Shown here one piece after another: positions 19,601 through 31,600 of a DNA stretch of 64,000 nucleotides. Location: positions 1 to 64,000 of the forward strand of contig NZ_BOPF01000016.1 in NCBI RefSeq assembly GCF_016863615.1, written 5' to 3'. The first letter of the stretch is position 1; the number at the start of each line of letters is the position of its first letter. The stretch is from Virgisporangium aliadipatigenens. GTDB lineage: Bacteria > Actinomycetota > Actinomycetes > Mycobacteriales > Micromonosporaceae. The position numbers and the translations under genes were made by a program. Below the pieces are notes generated by a model that was given only the letters and a program-made list of their open reading frames with translations, was not told the DNA's origin and searched no databases.

Positions 19601-22600
19601 CACCGGCTCCGGCCGGGAGCAGACCGTCCGGACGCCGAACGGCACCGAGTACTCGGCGATGAGCCGCTCGGGTGTGCCGTCCACGGTCAAGCTGCCCGAC
19701 GGGCGAACCCTGACGATGGAGCGCGGCTCCGACGGTTCGACGGCGTACAAGGCGCTGGACGGGCGCACGGTGACGGTGGCGATCGACGCCGACGGCAACG
19801 CCACCCTCACGCTGCCCGGCGGCCGCGACGTCACGGTGGCCCGGGGCGAGAACGGCGTCCTGCCCAAGGGCGACGACGTCGGCGACGTCACCTCGTTCGG
19901 CTTCGGCGACGGCAAGCTGATCACCGTTCGGGCGGAGACCTTCCAGAAGCAGGTCGACGGGACGGCCACCGAGGTCACGGTGGCGCGGGCGACGCGCTTC
20001 TTCACCGGCAAGCGGGAGTTCGGCGAGGGCGACGAGACGCTGACCTACCTGCTGCCGGGCAACCGCGAACTGGAGTTCCTCGGCGGCGACCTGGTGCGCG
20101 GCAGCGACGGGCGCGGCGGGCGCTTCGACGAGTTCGACGCCGAGGGCAACGGCGTCGCCGGCAGCTACAGCTTCCACAACGAGAGCAACCACCGCCTGGT
20201 CGGCCCCGGTACGATCGGCGAGGTCACCCGCTTCACCCAGGCGAACGTCGAGGGCGGCTGGCTGCGCACCTACAGCGACCGCAGCACCGTGCAGGGCATG
20301 GGTGACGGCGCGGACCTGCTGGTCCTGCGCAACACGGCCGATCCCGAGCACGGCCCGCAGCGCTTCCTCAACGGCCAGCTCCTCGGCGCCGGCAGTTCGA
20401 CCGACCTGCACCGGCCCGGCCTCGGCCCGGACTACGAGAAGACGCTCGGCTTCGAACCGTTCTTCAAGAACGACACGCACCTCGCACCGGGCACGTGGGA
20501 GCGGGAGGCGTTCCCGGACGGGCGGCTGAACACCGTCACCTCGCCGAAGGGCACGAAGTACGAGATCTTCGGGATGGAGAACGTCCCGACCCGCGGCTCG
20601 CACGGCGGCATGCGGTTCACCGTCCAGCAGACCACGTTCGACGTCGGCGCCCGGGTGCGCTCGGACGGGCTCGGCATCGACTTCTGGCGACCCGACCTGC
20701 GCGCGCCGGTGCGTTCCGGCGACGGCACGAAGCTGCCCGAGGGCTGGCAGGCGACGTTCGACGCGGACGGCGCGCTCGTGTCGATCCGCACGCCGAAGGG
20801 CGTCGAGTACACCGACTTCGAACAGCGGCTCCCGACGAAGGGGCGCTTCGAGGGGCAGGACTTCACCGTCTCGCACAGCGCGGAGAAGACGGTGCCGTTC
20901 GACTTCTGGCGCACGCCCGAGCAGGGCCGGCCGGGCGACTGGACGGTCACCGGGAAGGCCGGCAGGCCCGAGTCGGTCACCACCGGCGACGGCACGAGGT
21001 TCACGAACTTCGGCCCCGGCAACGTGCCGGGCAGGGTCGAACTGCCCGACGGGCGCACCCTGTCGATGGAGGCGAAGCAGGGCGGCGCCGTCGAGTACCG
21101 GTTGCCCGACGGCCGGAAGCTGACGGTCACCGTGGACGCGGCCGGCAAGGCGACGTTCAGGCTCCCCGAGGGGCGCAGCGTCGAGGTCGAACGGGGCGCC
21201 CAGGGCATCGTCCCGGACAGCTCCTCGCGCGGCGACCTGATGAACCACTCGTTCGCGAACGAGCGCACCGTGAGCGTGCGCAGCTTCGACTTCATCCGGA
21301 AGATCGAGAAGGTCAGCACGCCGGCGACGGCCGCGGTCGTCACGAGGTACACCACCGGCGGGCGAACCTTCGAGGAGGGGCAGGCGACCCTCACGTACCA
21401 CCTGCCGGCCGGGCGCGAGTTCGAGTTCCTGGACGGGAAGCTCGTGCGCTCGGCGGACGGGCTGGGCACGCGGTTCGACGAGTTCGACGCCGACGGCAAC
21501 GGGCTGGCCGGCAGCTACCAGTTCCGCAACCCGAGCGGGCACCAGCGGGTCGGAGCGCAGTCGCTCGGCGGCGTGCAGCGCTTCACGCAGACGAACACGC
21601 CCGAGGGCTGGGTGCGCACGTTCACGGACCACACGAAGATCACGGCCAGCGGCACCGGTTCGGGGGCGACGACCGTGCGCGTCACGCCGGGCGGCGACGT
21701 CACCCGGTTCGAGAACGGGAAGCTGACCGTCGGCACTTCCGCGGACGGCGCGGTCTCGCTCGGCCACGGCGACGCGCGGGTGGCCAAGGGCCTCGGCTTC
21801 GACCCGTGGGACGGCCGGCCCGGCACCCGCGCCGCCGGCGAGTGGCGCATGGAGGCGAAGAACAGCGGCGGCCTGGACACCGCGACGTCGCCGCACGGCA
21901 CGATCTTCCGCGACTTCGGCCCGGACGACCAGCCGACCGTGATGGAGATCGACGGCGTTCGCCACACCGTCAACCGGACCTTCTTCGACGTGCCGGCGCG
22001 GGTGCGTTCCGACGGGCTGGAGTTCGACTTCTGGCACCGCGACATGCGCGTGTCGATGCGTCCGGGCGGCGACGACGCGCTGCCCGAGGGGTGGACGGTG
22101 CGGCGCGACGAGGCGGGCGTGGCGACGTCGGTGCGATCGCCGAAGGGCGTGGAGTACTCGAAGTTCGACGCCGACGGCCGCCCGGCGCTCGGCAAGCTCT
22201 CCAACGGCAGGGAGTTCTCGCTCGGCTATCCGCAGGACCGGACCGTGCCGTTCGACTTCTGGCGCGCCGAGGGGCGCACCGGGGAATGGGTGACGAAGGG
22301 CCGGGCGGAGCGCCCGACGTCGGTGACGACGAACGACAGGACCGAGTTCCGGGACTTCCGCGACGGCACCACCCCGCAGGAGATGAAGCTGCCGGACGGC
22401 CGGAAGCTGACGCTGGAGTCCGGCGAGAACGGCGAGATCACCTACCGGCTGCCGGACGGCCGGAAGGTGACCGTCACGCCCGAGGCGGACGGCGCGGCGA
22501 CGATCCGCCTGCCCGACGGCACCACCCACACGGCGCAGAGCGGCAAGCCGGGCGTCGTCCCGGACGAGCACGGCGACGGCGACGTCGTGAAGCACGTCTT

Positions 22601-25600
22601 CGCGGACGACAAGCGCGAGATCAGCGTGCGCACGTACCGCCACGACGAGACGACCGACGGCGAGACGGTCCACAAGGTGGTCGGCCGGCCGGACCGCTAC
22701 ACCGACGGTGACACCACGTACAGCGCCGAACGCTCGCTCACCTACGACCTGGGACACGGCCGCGACGTCGAGATCATCGCCGGCAGGCCGGTGCGGGCGA
22801 GCGACGGCCGCGGCGGGCGCTACGACGTCTTCGACGCCGACGGCAACGGGATCGGCGGCAGCTACACCTACCTGAACCACCGCACCCACGCGGCGGTCGG
22901 CCCGCTGAAGACGGACGGGCCGCAGCGCTTCACCGAGGTGCGCGCCGAGGACGGCACGGTCACCCGCACGTACGCCGACAGGACGGTCGTCACCGACGAC
23001 GGCGTGCTCATCACCCGGCGCACCCCGGACGGCTGGACGACGCAGCACATCGGCGACGTCAAGCTGTCGCAGACGTGGAGCCGCGCGCACTCGGACCTGC
23101 CGCGCCGCGAGCCGGCGAGCACCGACGTCAAGCCGCCGGCGCCGAAGCCGACGACGAAGACGGTGCTCACGCCCAAGGGCCGCATCGACGTGTGGCACCC
23201 CGACGTCGAGTCCCGCAGCGCCGGCCGCTGGAACACCAGCTACGAGCGGGACGGCCGGATCGGGACCGTCACGTCGCCCGGCAAGACCAGCTACGGCAAG
23301 TTCCACCCGGAGAACTACCCGACCGAGGGCCGGGTCGGCGGCGAACGCTTCGACGTCACCCGCACCGGTTTCGACCTGAACCGGTACCTCGACGCGTCGT
23401 CGCACCGCCTCGACATGTGGTCCGACGCCGCGACGAAGGCCGACTCTGGCTGGCGGCTGACGAAGGACGCGGACGGGAGGATCACCCGGGCGATCTCGCC
23501 GCGCGGCACCGTCTACCGCGGCTTCGACGCGAACAACCAGCCGAGCCGCGGCACCACGCGCACCGGCGTCGAGTTCACCGTCGCGCACGGGAAACTGGCG
23601 GTCTACCGGTTCGGCGGCGGTGCCGTGCTGCACGCCGACGGCCGGCGGCCGCTGCGCTTCACCGACGCCGACGGCAACGCGCTGGACGACGGGGCGCGCT
23701 CGCTGACCTACCGGTTCCGCGGCTCCGGCGAACTGGAGTTCGTCGACGGGAAGCTGGTGCGCGGCACCGACGGGCGGGGCGCGGAGTACACGAAGTTCGA
23801 CGAGCACGGGCGCGGCACCGAGGGCACGTACACGTTCAGGTCGAGGGAACACCACCTGCGCACCGGGCCGGACGACCGCTTCGCACCGCAGTCCTTCCGG
23901 CAGGAACACACCCCGACCCGGACCGTGCGCACCTACGAGGACCGCACCACCGTGCGGATGAGGAACACCGGCGACGTGCTCTCCCGGCGCACGCCCGAAG
24001 GGCTGTCCCACACGTTCCGCGACGGGCGGGTGATCGGCTCCGACTGGACGAAGCCGTCGGCGCGCAGCACGGCCACGGGCACCCTCGCCGAACGGCCGGC
24101 GGGCACGAGGATCCGCCCCGTCGACCGGGTCATCGAGAGCCGCGGCGGCAGGCTCGACCGGTTCGGTGTCGACGGGCGCGGGGTGGCCGGCGTCTACCGG
24201 GGCGGCCCCGGCCGGGAACGCTTCGGGCCGGAGGCCTCCGGCGAACAGCCGTTCACCGTGACCCACCACAAGGACGGCGCGACCGTCACCTATCGCGACG
24301 GCACGACCGTCACCCTCGACGGCCGCGGCCGGCCGCTGACCCGGCGGACGCCGGACGGGTGGGAGACCACGTTCGGCCCCGGCGGCAAGACGCGCACGAG
24401 GATCGACCTGCCGGAACCGCCGGAGAAGTCGAAGCCGGTCGTCCCGAAGAAGAGGAAGAAGCCGGTCTCGGTCGAGATGCCGGCGCAGCGCGACCCCGAG
24501 GCCGACATGAGCCTGCCGTTCCGGCCGGACGGCGACTTCGACAGCGGCTACGGCCACCTGCGCCCGCAGGCCGGCCAGGACGCGTCGGCGACGACGCCGC
24601 TGCGGCGGGCGATCGAGACCGACCGGCGGATGGAGTCCGACGGCCTGCGCCCGTCGTACACCCGCGGCCAGCCCGCCGACCGGCTGGCGCCGCGCCCGGT
24701 GGAGTCGTACCTGTCCGAGCAGCCGCGCACGATGTACGGGCTGCGGACCGCGGTCGACAGCGTCACCACCGGCGGCACCGGCGCGCGCGGCATCGCCGTC
24801 CTGCGCCGCACCGAGGCCGACGGCGGGCAGTCGAACCGGGTGTTCAACATCGGCGTGGACGAGCGGGGCACGTTCGTCGTCGACGCGCGCACCGGTCAGC
24901 AGCCGCGCGGCCTGCGCAACAACGAGGACGGCGTCGTCGACCTGCTGATCACCCGTTCGTCGGCGACCGGGAGCGGGTCGACGAGCACCGCGCTGACCGC
25001 GCCCCGGCCGACCGTGCGGGAACTCGTCTCCGGCGCGACGCGCACCGGCACGTCCGTCGGCGGCACCACCCCGACGACCCCGGCCGCGCCGTCGACCGGC
25101 ACGACGCCGGCCGCGTCGTCGACGTCCGCGCCGTCCGGCACGGCGCCGGGCGACGGAGCCGCGCCGTTCTCCTGGATGCCGGCGCAGCTGTCGCCGAGCG
25201 ACGGCACCGACCCGGTCACGGCGGCGTTCGGGCGGGACCGGCTGCTGCGCGAGCACTACGGCCGGTTGACGCCGGCCACGCCGCAGGGCGGCATGCCGAC
25301 CGCGTCCGCACCGGCTGTCGAGCCCTACCTCGACCACACGGTGTACCGGTCGGAGAGCATCGAGGCGCTGCGCGAGGCGATGGGCGACGCCACGCCCGGT
25401 TCGACCGCGACCGTGTTCCTGCCCGGCTCCGGTCCGGACGGGACCACCCTGGCGTTGAACGTCGTCACGCTCGACGACGAGGTCGCCTTCCTCGACGCGG
25501 TCACCGGCGCACAGGTGGAGCCGCCCGCCGACGCCCCGACGGTGTACTTCGTGCCGACCGACACGCCGGCCCGGCAGGACTCGCACGACGTGGACGTGTG

Positions 25601-28600
25601 GGGCACCCCGCGCAGCCTCGGCGAGCTCGAGCGCGAGCTGAACTCCACCCCGGGCGCCGGCCCGGTCGCCCGGCGCGATACACGCGGCGCCACCGTGCTG
25701 GCCCCGCAGGGCACCGAGATCGACCGCGCCGCGCTGCGCGAGGCCCGCACCCTCGGGCAGGCGCTCGGCCAGGCACACCGCTACGTGGTCCGGCCCGGCG
25801 TCTCCGAGGAGCACCTGGTCACGTTCGTGGCGCAGCAGCTGCCGGAGAACGACCGCTACGGCAGCGTGCTGGACCTGCGCCTCGCGGGCGACTCCTGGAC
25901 CCACGCCGACGCCCAGCGCCTCGCCGATCAGTTGCGGATGCCGGTGGCGCTGCCGGCGGCGACGTTCGACCCGGGCGTGGGCGGATCCAGCTTCCTGCTC
26001 GACCCGCGCGGCCGGCCGGTGCTGCGCCCGTGGGCGAAGTCGTTCGTGGTGCTGCCGTCCGCGCTGCAGATGCCGCAGCGGTACTTCGACCTCGACGCGA
26101 CCGGCGAGGCCGGCGTGCACGACCTCGGCGAGGGCTGGACGCTGGCGCCCGTTCCGGTCCGGGGGAACGCCACCGGCCCGGCCCGGCCGCCCGCGCTCTG
26201 GGCCCGGCCGCCGGGAGCCGACGACGCGGTGCTCGGCGAGCGGGTCGACGACCGCACGCTCTACCTCGGGGCACCCGGCGTCGCCATGCCGTCGGCGGTC
26301 ATCGCCACGCTCGCCCGGGTTCTCGGCGCGCAGCCGGACCGCCCGGGCGGCTACCACACCGTGAACCTGTCCCCGGGCGCCGTCCCGGGCACCGCACCGC
26401 CGCCGGCGACGGCGCGGCGCACCGACGAGGAGTTCGCGGCCGACTACGCGTTCGCGGCGGAACTGGCCCGGGCCGTCCCGCGCGGCACCCCGGCCCTGGA
26501 CGCGGCCGTGTCGCTGGACCGGGCGCTGCACCTGCGGTCGTTCCGGCCGGCGACGAGCACCGGCGACGTGCGCTCCGACGAGCACTACCGCACCCGGCGG
26601 GTCACCCAGCTGCGCTCGTTCCGCGAACTGCGCGAGTCGATGCTGACCGCCCAGGTCGGTTCGCGGGGCATCGCGATCGTCGACAACGGGCCCGGCGACG
26701 TGACGGCGTACAACGTCCTGCGCGACCACCGGGGCGTGGTGCTGTTCGACCCGCGCACCGGCACCCGGACCCGTCCGCCGCGCACCACCGCACCGGTGCT
26801 GTTCACCGCGACGGCCGGCGCGGTGGCGTTCCCCCTGACCGGAACGACCCCGCCCACGACGGCCCGCGACGTCATCGTCGAGGCGATGGCCTCGGCGGCG
26901 CCGCGGCCCACCCGCGGCACCGGCCCGGCGGTGGCACCCCGGCCGGAACGGCGCTACCGGCAGCGCTACGGCTGGATGCGGGACCTGCGGCCGCTCGACG
27001 TGACCCGCTTCGGCGCGCTCGCCGGCGCGGCGGCGGTCGACGCCGGCGTCGGCACGAACGAGGGGCCCGGCGCCGCCGACCTGTACCACGGCCTCCAGGC
27101 GTACGAGGTGCGGACGTTCCGGGAGATCCAGCGGGCGATGCTGGCCGCCGGCCCGGGCGCGCGCGCCTTCGTCATCGTGGAGACCGGCCGCGCCACGCCG
27201 ATGCCCGAGGGCACCGATCCGGCCGAGGCCGGCGGCGAGGTGCCGCGCGTCCTGCACGTCACGCGGGACCGGCAGGGCGTCGTCTTCCACGACCCGGACA
27301 CCGGCGGCCAGGCGACCCTGCCGGCGAACGCCGCCCGGATCCACTTCGTGCCGATCGCGATGCCGGTGCCGGTGCCGCAGGGGCCGGCCTCCGCCGAGGA
27401 CTCCCTGCCGAGCGTCGGCGACCTGATCAGGCGCAGCCGTCCGCTGCCGGGTGCGCCCCGGCCGGTCGGCCCGCTGGAGGTGCGCACCGTCGAGGGCGGC
27501 ACGCTGGTGTCCCGGCCGCTGTCGGAGACGTCGGACGAGACCCGGCAGTACCTGACCCTCGGCGGCGGATCGGTCGGTCCGCTGCGGCGCTACGTGGTCG
27601 ACACCGGCGTCACCGACGAGCAGCTGCGGCAGTTCGTCGCCGACCTGCCCGACGAGGAACGCCCGCAGGTGGCGCTCGACCTCGGCCGTTCGCACCCGGA
27701 CCTGGACGGTGCCGGCGCGCAGCGGCTCGCCGACGAGCTGACGATCCCGGTGAACGTCGACGCCACCCGCCACGACCCGGCGAACGGCCCCGGCATGCCG
27801 CACGACGGCGCCGGCCACCTCGTGCTGCCCCCGTGGGCGAACGGCGTCCTGGTCATGCCGGCCGGCACGCACGAGGACCCGCTGGCGCGGGTCGTGCCGG
27901 GCCTGGCCCCGGGTCCCCGGCCGGGCACCTACGACCTCGGCGACGGGTGGCTGCTGGAGGTGCACCGCTGGGGGCTGTGGCTGCGGCCGCCGGGCGTGGC
28001 GGACGACGTTCTGCCCGGGGGCGGGCGCACCGGCAGCGGCGGCATCTTCGTCGGCGCACCCGGCGTGCCGGTGCCGGACGCGGTGCTGCGCCGGTTCACC
28101 GTCGTGCTCGACGCGCAGCCGGATCGGCGCGGCGGCTACCCGACGCGGTTCCTGTCGCCGACGCGCGGCATCGGCGGTGCGAACGCCTCCCCGGGGCGGC
28201 GCTCCGCGGTGGCGTTCGACGCCGACTACGGCTGGCTGCCGAGCGTGGCGCAGCAGGACGACGTGGCGACCGCGATCGCCGTCGACCAGCACCTCGCGCT
28301 GCGGGCGGTGCGGCCGGGCCTCGGCCGTCCGGTCGTGCGGCCGGCGGACGCGTACCTGCCGGTGCCGGGCACCGAGATGCCGAACTACCGGGCGCTGCGC
28401 CGGTGGATGGAGCGCGCCGAGGTCGGCTCGCGCGGGCTGGTGTTCGTGACGGACCGGGCGGGGGAGCAGCGGGCGTTCAACATCGTGCGGGACCACGCGG
28501 GCGTGATCGCGCTGGACGGCCGGTTCAACCGGCAGGCCCGGTTGCCGCGCAACCCGGCGGCGATCCACTTCGTGCCGACGCACACGGCCGCGGCCGCGAC

Positions 28601-31600
28601 GCCGGTGGAGGGTTCGACGCCGGTGGGTGCGCGCGATCTCGCCGCCACGCCGTCGACCGGGGCCGTGCCCGCGGTGGCGCCGACCGGAACCGCCGCACCG
28701 TCGGCCGAAAGCCGGCCGGTGGCGCCGATGCGGGAGCGCGCCTTCGCGGCGTCGTTCGGCTGGTTCGCCGCCCTGGCGACGCCGGCCGGCGGGGACCCGT
28801 GGGCGGCGGCCGTCGCGGTCGACCGGGAGTTCACCCGGGCGCGCGGGCGGGACCCGATGCCGGCCGACGCGTACGCAACGCTGCGCGCGCACCGGGTCGA
28901 CGGCTACGGCGCCGTGCGCGACGCGATGGGGCGCACCGTCGCGGGTGCCGGCCGGGGTCTCGTCATCGTCGACACCGGGGTCGCCGGTGCGCCGCACGCG
29001 GTCTTCAACGTCGTGCGCGGCCGGCGCGGCCTGGCGTTCCTCGACGGGACGACCGGTGCGCAGGCGGTCCTGCCGCGGAACCCGGCGGCGGTGTACTTCG
29101 TGCCGATCGCCACGCGGGCCCGCCACGCGTTCGCCGGCGCCGGGCTCGACGCGGCCCCCACGCTGGCCAAGCTGCGCGAGGGCAAGCCGGAACAGCCGCG
29201 CCGCGAACCTCCGGTCGCCGAGCTGACCAGCGCGACCGTGGTCGTGCCGGACGGCGAGCACGGCCCCGTGCACGCGCTGGTCGCCACCGCGCCGGCACTC
29301 GTCGCCGCGCACGTCGGCCCGGCCCTGGGCACCGACGCGCGCAGCTGGCTCGCCGACGCCGCCCGGGTGCGGGCCGACATCGGGGCGGGCGGCACCGACC
29401 GGCACAGCCGCGACACCACGGACGCGATCCTGCTGCACCTGGCGACCCGCTACGAGGACCCGGCGCAGCCGGTGCCGGCCGCGGCGCTGCGGGCGTTGCG
29501 CGGCAACGACTCCAGCGCGCCGGCCACCCCGCAGGAGCGCACCGCGCTCGGCGACGCCCTGCTCGCCGGCACCGACCAGCGACTGTTGGGTGAGGTGCTG
29601 CCGGTGCTGCTGGCCGAGACGTTCGCGGTGCCGGCGTATCTGCTGACTGCGGGCACGTCGACGCGCTGGTACGCGGACGGGGCGCTGCTGCACGTGCGCG
29701 CGCTCGACGCCGCCACGCACGGGCGCGACGGCGTGGCCATGCTCTCGTCGGCGAGCTGGGCGAAGGCGGAGGGCCACCGGCTGCTGCCGGACGGCACGTG
29801 GCCGGCGACGGTCATCGTCTCGCGCGGGGAGGTCTTCGTCGCCGCCGCCTCGGACGCCGCCGGCGAACGCGAGGTGTTCCTGCCGCCGCACCTGGTGGCC
29901 CGGATCAGCGCCGCCCACGTGCCGCCGACGCAGGACCTGGCGCTCTACTCCTGCGACGTGGAGGCCGTCCCGGCACAGCTCGCGGACGCCGTGAACCGGG
30001 CCCGGGCGGTGCTCGCCGGGGACGAGCCCGTCGGCGCGCTGGTGAACCCGAGTTCGCCGGTCTGGGTCGCCTCGACGGACGCGCCCGGCGGGGTCGCCAC
30101 GGAGCACGCGGCGCCGTGGTTCCTGCACGACGGCGAGCTCGACGAGGACGGCTGGGACCTCGTCAACGACGCGGTGCCGGTGCCGGCGGTCACCGGCAAG
30201 GAGTGGACGCAGGAAGAGCTCGACCGCGATCAGCGGGAGATCCGGGCCCACGGCTATCGGATGCCGGACGACGTGCCGCCGCTGCCCGACGCGGTCGACG
30301 GTCAGTGGCCGGTGCGGCGGTACGAGTGGACCGACGACGCCTGGCGTCGCGTCGACGACGGGTCGACGCAGCCGGAGTCCGGCCCCGGATGGGCGGCGTA
30401 CGGGTTCGACGGCATCTACTCGATCGCGCCGCCGCCGGCCCGGCCGCGGACCGATCAGTCGCCCGCGACCCACCTCGGGCAGCAGGACGGGGTCACCGGG
30501 GCGGACCCGCGCCCGGTCATGACGGCGCTGCGCGCCCGCTACGACGAGTGGAACGCCCGCATGCTCGCCACCTCGCCGACGACCGTCGACGCGTGGATCG
30601 ATCTGGGCGAGCGCATCGACCGGGTGACCGTGGGCCTGAACACGGCGGCCGCGACGCCGGGCGGGACCGTCCCGCCGCGGCTGCGCGCCGAGGTCGAGGA
30701 CGCGCTGGCGGCCTACGAGGCGGTCCGCGCCGGGACGGCCGAGCCGCGCCCGCCGGCGGCCGAAACGCTGGTCGCACCGGACCGGGGCGGGCGCGCGATG
30801 CTCGACGTGGCGCCGCGGTCGATGTCGCCGCTGCGCGGCGGCGCGGACGTGTCGTTCGCCGACGAGGCGCACGACTACCTGCTGGTCGACGACCCGACGA
30901 TCCGCCGTGGCATGCTCGCCGACCTGCTGCGCGAGCGGCCGGTCGAGGAGCTGCGCACGATCGTCGCGCGGATCGCCACGGCCGCCGGTCCGCTGCCGGC
31001 GCACGACCCGCGCCGTCGGGAGATCGCGCTGCTGCGGGCCGTCGCCGGGGTGCTCACCGGCGCCGACGACCCGCAGGCGCCGGCCGGGCGGGACGCCGTC
31101 GCGCGGGTCGCCCCGGCGCTCGCCGCGGACGAGGCCCGGGACTGGGTCGCCCTGCTGGACGGGCTCGCCGCGGACCGGCCGGAGCGGGCCGTCGCGTTGG
31201 GCGTTCTCGCGGCGGTGCTGCGCCCGCTGGTGCGGATGGGCCCGCCGGCGGCCACCGGCGGTGCGCTGCTCGGGCCGGCGTTCGAGGCGGCGCGCGCGGT
31301 GCTCGCCGACCCGGCCGCGGTCACGCCGGCACAGCGGATCGCCGCGTGGGTCGAGGCGGCGGAGCCGTCGTCGGTCGGTGCCGTGCCGGACCTCGCGGAC
31401 GATCTCGCGGTGGCCCTCGGCGTGGGTGCCGTCCTGCGCGGCGACGCGACCGCGCCGTCCGCGCCGGCGTTCGGTCTTCTCGAGGGAACGCTCGGAGCCT
31501 CGTTCGCGCCGCTGACCGAGTGGATGCGGGCGTGGAACTTCGTGCTGTCGGAGCCGGGCGGCGTGGTCTGGCTGCGCACCCGCACCGGCCGGCCCGGGGC

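Noticed and set aside
15420-24400. Classical RHS/YD toxin shell
   Set aside because: The repeats are YD-like only in flavour. I see no RHS core (P..DP.GL) or clear toxin tip, and the period (~450 residues) is wrong.
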